A stretch of DNA of 64,000 nucleotides from Antarctobacter heliothermus (lineage in GTDB: Bacteria > Pseudomonadota > Alphaproteobacteria > Rhodobacterales > Rhodobacteraceae): contig NZ_FZON01000008.1 of the NCBI RefSeq assembly GCF_900188425.1, positions 1-64,000 on the forward strand, written 5' to 3'. This document shows, piece after piece, positions 62,289 through 64,000 of this stretch. The notes beneath the pieces were generated by a model. The model searched no databases. It was given only the letters and a program-made list of their open reading frames with translations, and was not told where the DNA came from. How positions within the stretch are numbered: position 1 is the stretch's first letter; each line of letters begins with the position of its first letter. The position numbers and the translations under genes are program-made.

Positions 62289-63158
62289 TTGTTCATCGCC
62301 TCACTGATCGCCAAACCCGGACACCTTGACCCCGCACTGGTGGAAAATCTCCGCAACGCGCTTGGCGGCGGCAGCGCGGACTGGCTTTCCCCCGACGAGG
62401 CTGCCGAATTTCCGCTGCAAACAGCCCCCGCCAATCTCGAAGAGATCCGGATCTCGATCACCGACATGGCCGATCTCAACATCCTGCCCGCCGAAAACCG
62501 TCGCAAGAAAATGTTGCTGGCGGATATGGACAGCACCATGATCCAGCAGGAATGCATAGATGAGCTGGCCGAAGAGGCCGGCGTCGGCGCCCACGTCAAG
62601 GACATCACTGCCCGCGCCATGAACGGCGAACTGGATTTCGAAGCCGCGCTGATCGAACGAGTCAAACTGCTCAAGGGTCTGCCGGAATCGGTGATCGACA
62701 AAGTGGTTGAAACCCGCATCACCCTGATGCCCGGCGGCAAGACCCTGCTGGACACGATGCACGCACAAGGCGCGCTCTGCGTGCTGGTCTCGGGCGGGTT
62801 CACTGCGTTCACCTCGCGCGTTTCGGCCCTGCTGGGCTTTGACGAAAACCGCGCCAACACGCTGCTCATCGAAGGCGGCAAACTCACCGGCGAGGTCGGA
62901 CGCCCCATCCTTGGACGCGCCGCCAAGGTGCAAACGCTCGAAGAGATCACCGCCCGGCAGGCCATCACAGAGGCGGATGTCATTGCCGTCGGCGACGGGG
63001 CCAATGACCTTGGCATGCTGGGCCGCGCGGGCATGGGTGTCGCCCTGCACGCCAAACCCAGCGTTCAGGCACAATGCGACCTACGGGTCAACCACGGCGA
63101 TCTGACTGCGCTGCTGTACCTGCAAGGCTACGCCAAGAGCGATTTCACCAAAACCTGA
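62289..63158 (+). CDS. serB: Phosphoserine phosphatase
   Basis: It removes phosphate from phosphoserine in the last step of serine synthesis. The 289-residue product has an N-terminal ACT-like part and the HAD phosphatase core: LLADMDSTMIQQE (nucleophile Asp), LVSGGFTAFTS and VIAVGDGANDLGM. The chosen start is TTG at 62289 with AAAGGAG eight bases before it; no ATG fits in frame near there. The frame is open much further upstream, across imuB, and that part was rejected. Confidence 0.93.
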   Translation: MFIASLIAKPGHLDPALVENLRNALGGGSADWLSPDEAAEFPLQTAPANLEEIRISITDMADLNILPAENRRKKMLLADMDSTMIQQECIDELAEEAGVGAHVKDITARAMNGELDFEAALIERVKLLKGLPESVIDKVVETRITLMPGGKTLLDTMHAQGALCVLVSGGFTAFTSRVSALLGFDENRANTLLIEGGKLTGEVGRPILGRAAKVQTLEEITARQAITEADVIAVGDGANDLGMLGRAGMGVALHAKPSVQAQCDLRVNHGDLTALLYLQGYAKSDFTKT

Positions 63159-63163
63159 GGCCC

Positions 63164-63230
63164 CCGTCCCGGGCTTGCCCCGAGACCTCATGTCCGCCCG
63201 CCAGAGGCCCCCGATCAAGCCCGGGGCGAG
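63164..63230 (+). repeat. Intergenic repeat, family B copy 2
   Basis: CCCGGGCTTG (63168-63177) returns inverted as CAAGCCCGGG (63216-63225), with CTCATG and AGAGGCC in the loop as in the element at 41150. It lies between the convergent serB and asparaginase genes and could double as a terminator, though no T-run follows. Confidence 0.55.
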
Positions 63231-63242
63231 GCAGCGCGGTCC

Positions 63243-64000
63243 TTATCCCGCCAGCCCAGCCACGGGGCGGATTTCTCCGGTTTTCAGTCCGTCCCAGTTG
63301 CGTACCGGCGGGTTCAGGAACCGCGCGACATCTGGATGCGCCGCCTCCAGCACGCCCAGCCGAACCAGAAGCGCGGCAATGACACAATCCGACGCCCGTG
63401 TTGCCCCATCGACGATCTTGACGGCGATGCCCATGCCCCGTTTCGGCAGGATGGCCACAAAATAGCCTTCGGCCCCGGTCTTGATCGCCACGGGTTCCTT
63501 GGCCGCCTGCATCAACAGCGTGCAGGCTCGACCCTCCCCCGCCACCAGCATCGGATGCGCAATCATCGCCTCGACCAATTGCGCCGCCGCCCGCGACTGC
63601 GCGTCGCCCCGCGCCCCGGCGCTGGCATAAAACGCCATCGCCCGCGCCATGCCGGTCATGGTGGTGGCGAAATTCGGCGCTGAACAGCCGTCGATCCCGA
63701 AACCGGGGCTGGTCTCTCCGGTCACTTCTTCGAACGCCGCGCGGCAGGCCATCTGCACCGGATGCGCGGGATCGACATAATCCGGCCCCGCCTTCAGGTG
63801 CTGTGTCAGCGTCAGGAACCCGGTGTGCTTGCCCGAACAATTGTTCAGCACGCGCCCCGGCGCCTGATGCTCGCGAATCATCGACAATCGCAGATCCTTG
63901 TCACGCGACGGTTGCGGACCGCAGATCAGGTCATGCTCGGACAGCCCAAGGCCCGCCAGCCATGCCTCGACCAACCGCGCATGCAGCGGCGCGCCCTCAT
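63243..64000 (-). CDS. L-asparaginase II (partial, runs off the window)
   Basis: It hydrolyses asparagine to aspartate and ammonia. The visible 252 residues cover the C-terminal part of the family (PF06089 type): NNCSGKHTGFL, GFGIDGCSAPNF and LPKRGMGIAVKIVDGATRAS (in parts). The frame is open to the right edge, so the start lies beyond base 64000. The N-terminal part is not visible. Confidence 0.9.
   Translation of the reverse strand, partial: EGAPLHARLVEAWLAGLGLSEHDLICGPQPSRDKDLRLSMIREHQAPGRVLNNCSGKHTGFLTLTQHLKAGPDYVDPAHPVQMACRAAFEEVTGETSPGFGIDGCSAPNFATTMTGMARAMAFYASAGARGDAQSRAAAQLVEAMIAHPMLVAGEGRACTLLMQAAKEPVAIKTGAEGYFVAILPKRGMGIAVKIVDGATRASDCVIAALLVRLGVLEAAHPDVARFLNPPVRNWDGLKTGEIRPVAGLAG

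Overview
The window looks like chromosomal DNA of a high-GC alphaproteobacterium of the family Rhodobacteraceae (Roseobacter group). The main reasons are the RpoE-ChrR sigma/anti-sigma pair with a divergent oxidoreductase/DUF1365/DUF3833/SDR cluster, an Irr-type operator in front of the ferritin-like iron exporter gene mbfA, an alphaproteobacterial SOS box (GAAC-N7-GAAC), several Rhodobacteraceae families (DUF3775, DUF6478) and short intergenic repeats. Apart from a ruined insertion sequence at the left edge and an AT-rich patch at 36.4-38.3 kb, the content is mostly chromosomal housekeeping. I saw no rRNA, tRNA or CRISPR array.

Layout. 1-731: two opposed, truncated IS5-family transposase pieces. 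1.1-7.3 kb: clpB (with a heat-shock type promoter and a clear terminator), pyrF, a small conserved gene, a NUDIX hydrolase, dinB and a DUF3775 gene. 7.4-12.2 kb: a four-gene, stop/start-coupled oxidoreductase and lipid cluster, divergent from rpoE-chrR. This is the arrangement of the singlet-oxygen (sigma-E) stress response. 12.3-18.0 kb: the pyruvate dehydrogenase operon aceE-aceF-lpdA, whose E3 carries its own lipoyl domain. 18.5-23.4 kb: rmuC and mutL, a candidate 34-residue gene, a rhodanese and a double SpoIIAA-like protein.

23.4-31.7 kb is a putrescine uptake and breakdown locus: an aminotransferase (spuC type), a GntR/FCD regulator, a four-part polyamine ABC importer and a PuuB-like flavin oxidase. 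The second permease gene is broken by an exact 148-bp tandem duplication, and the ATPase carries a Pro/Ala-rich insert of about 100 residues. 31.7-36.4 kb holds a DMT exporter, two Rhodobacteraceae hypotheticals, a lipoprotein and ilvD. 36.6-38.2 kb is the AT-rich patch with three unrecognised genes.

38.3-46.7 kb: mbfA, a tiny secreted protein and a TetR regulator behind a perfect 19-bp operator, fghA (formaldehyde detoxification, partner of adhC at 59-60 kb), a coupled trio (YaiI, HAD, ornithine cyclodeaminase-like), an MFS transporter, a leucine-rich-repeat protein and zapE. 46.7-51.1 kb: a degenerate exported rhodanese with two LysM membrane proteins, then accD-folC. 51.3-57.3 kb: a CPBP protease, a fatty-acid desaturase, an AEC transporter, NYN, DUF3137 and GNAT proteins, and a voltage-gated K+ channel with a zinc-ribbon tail. 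57.4-64 kb: an exported YHYH protein with its partner, adhC, an SOS-boxed imuB without imuA or dnaE2 beside it, serB and the edge-truncated asparaginase II gene.

All function calls rest on reading the sequence and knowledge of the families; no database search was possible.
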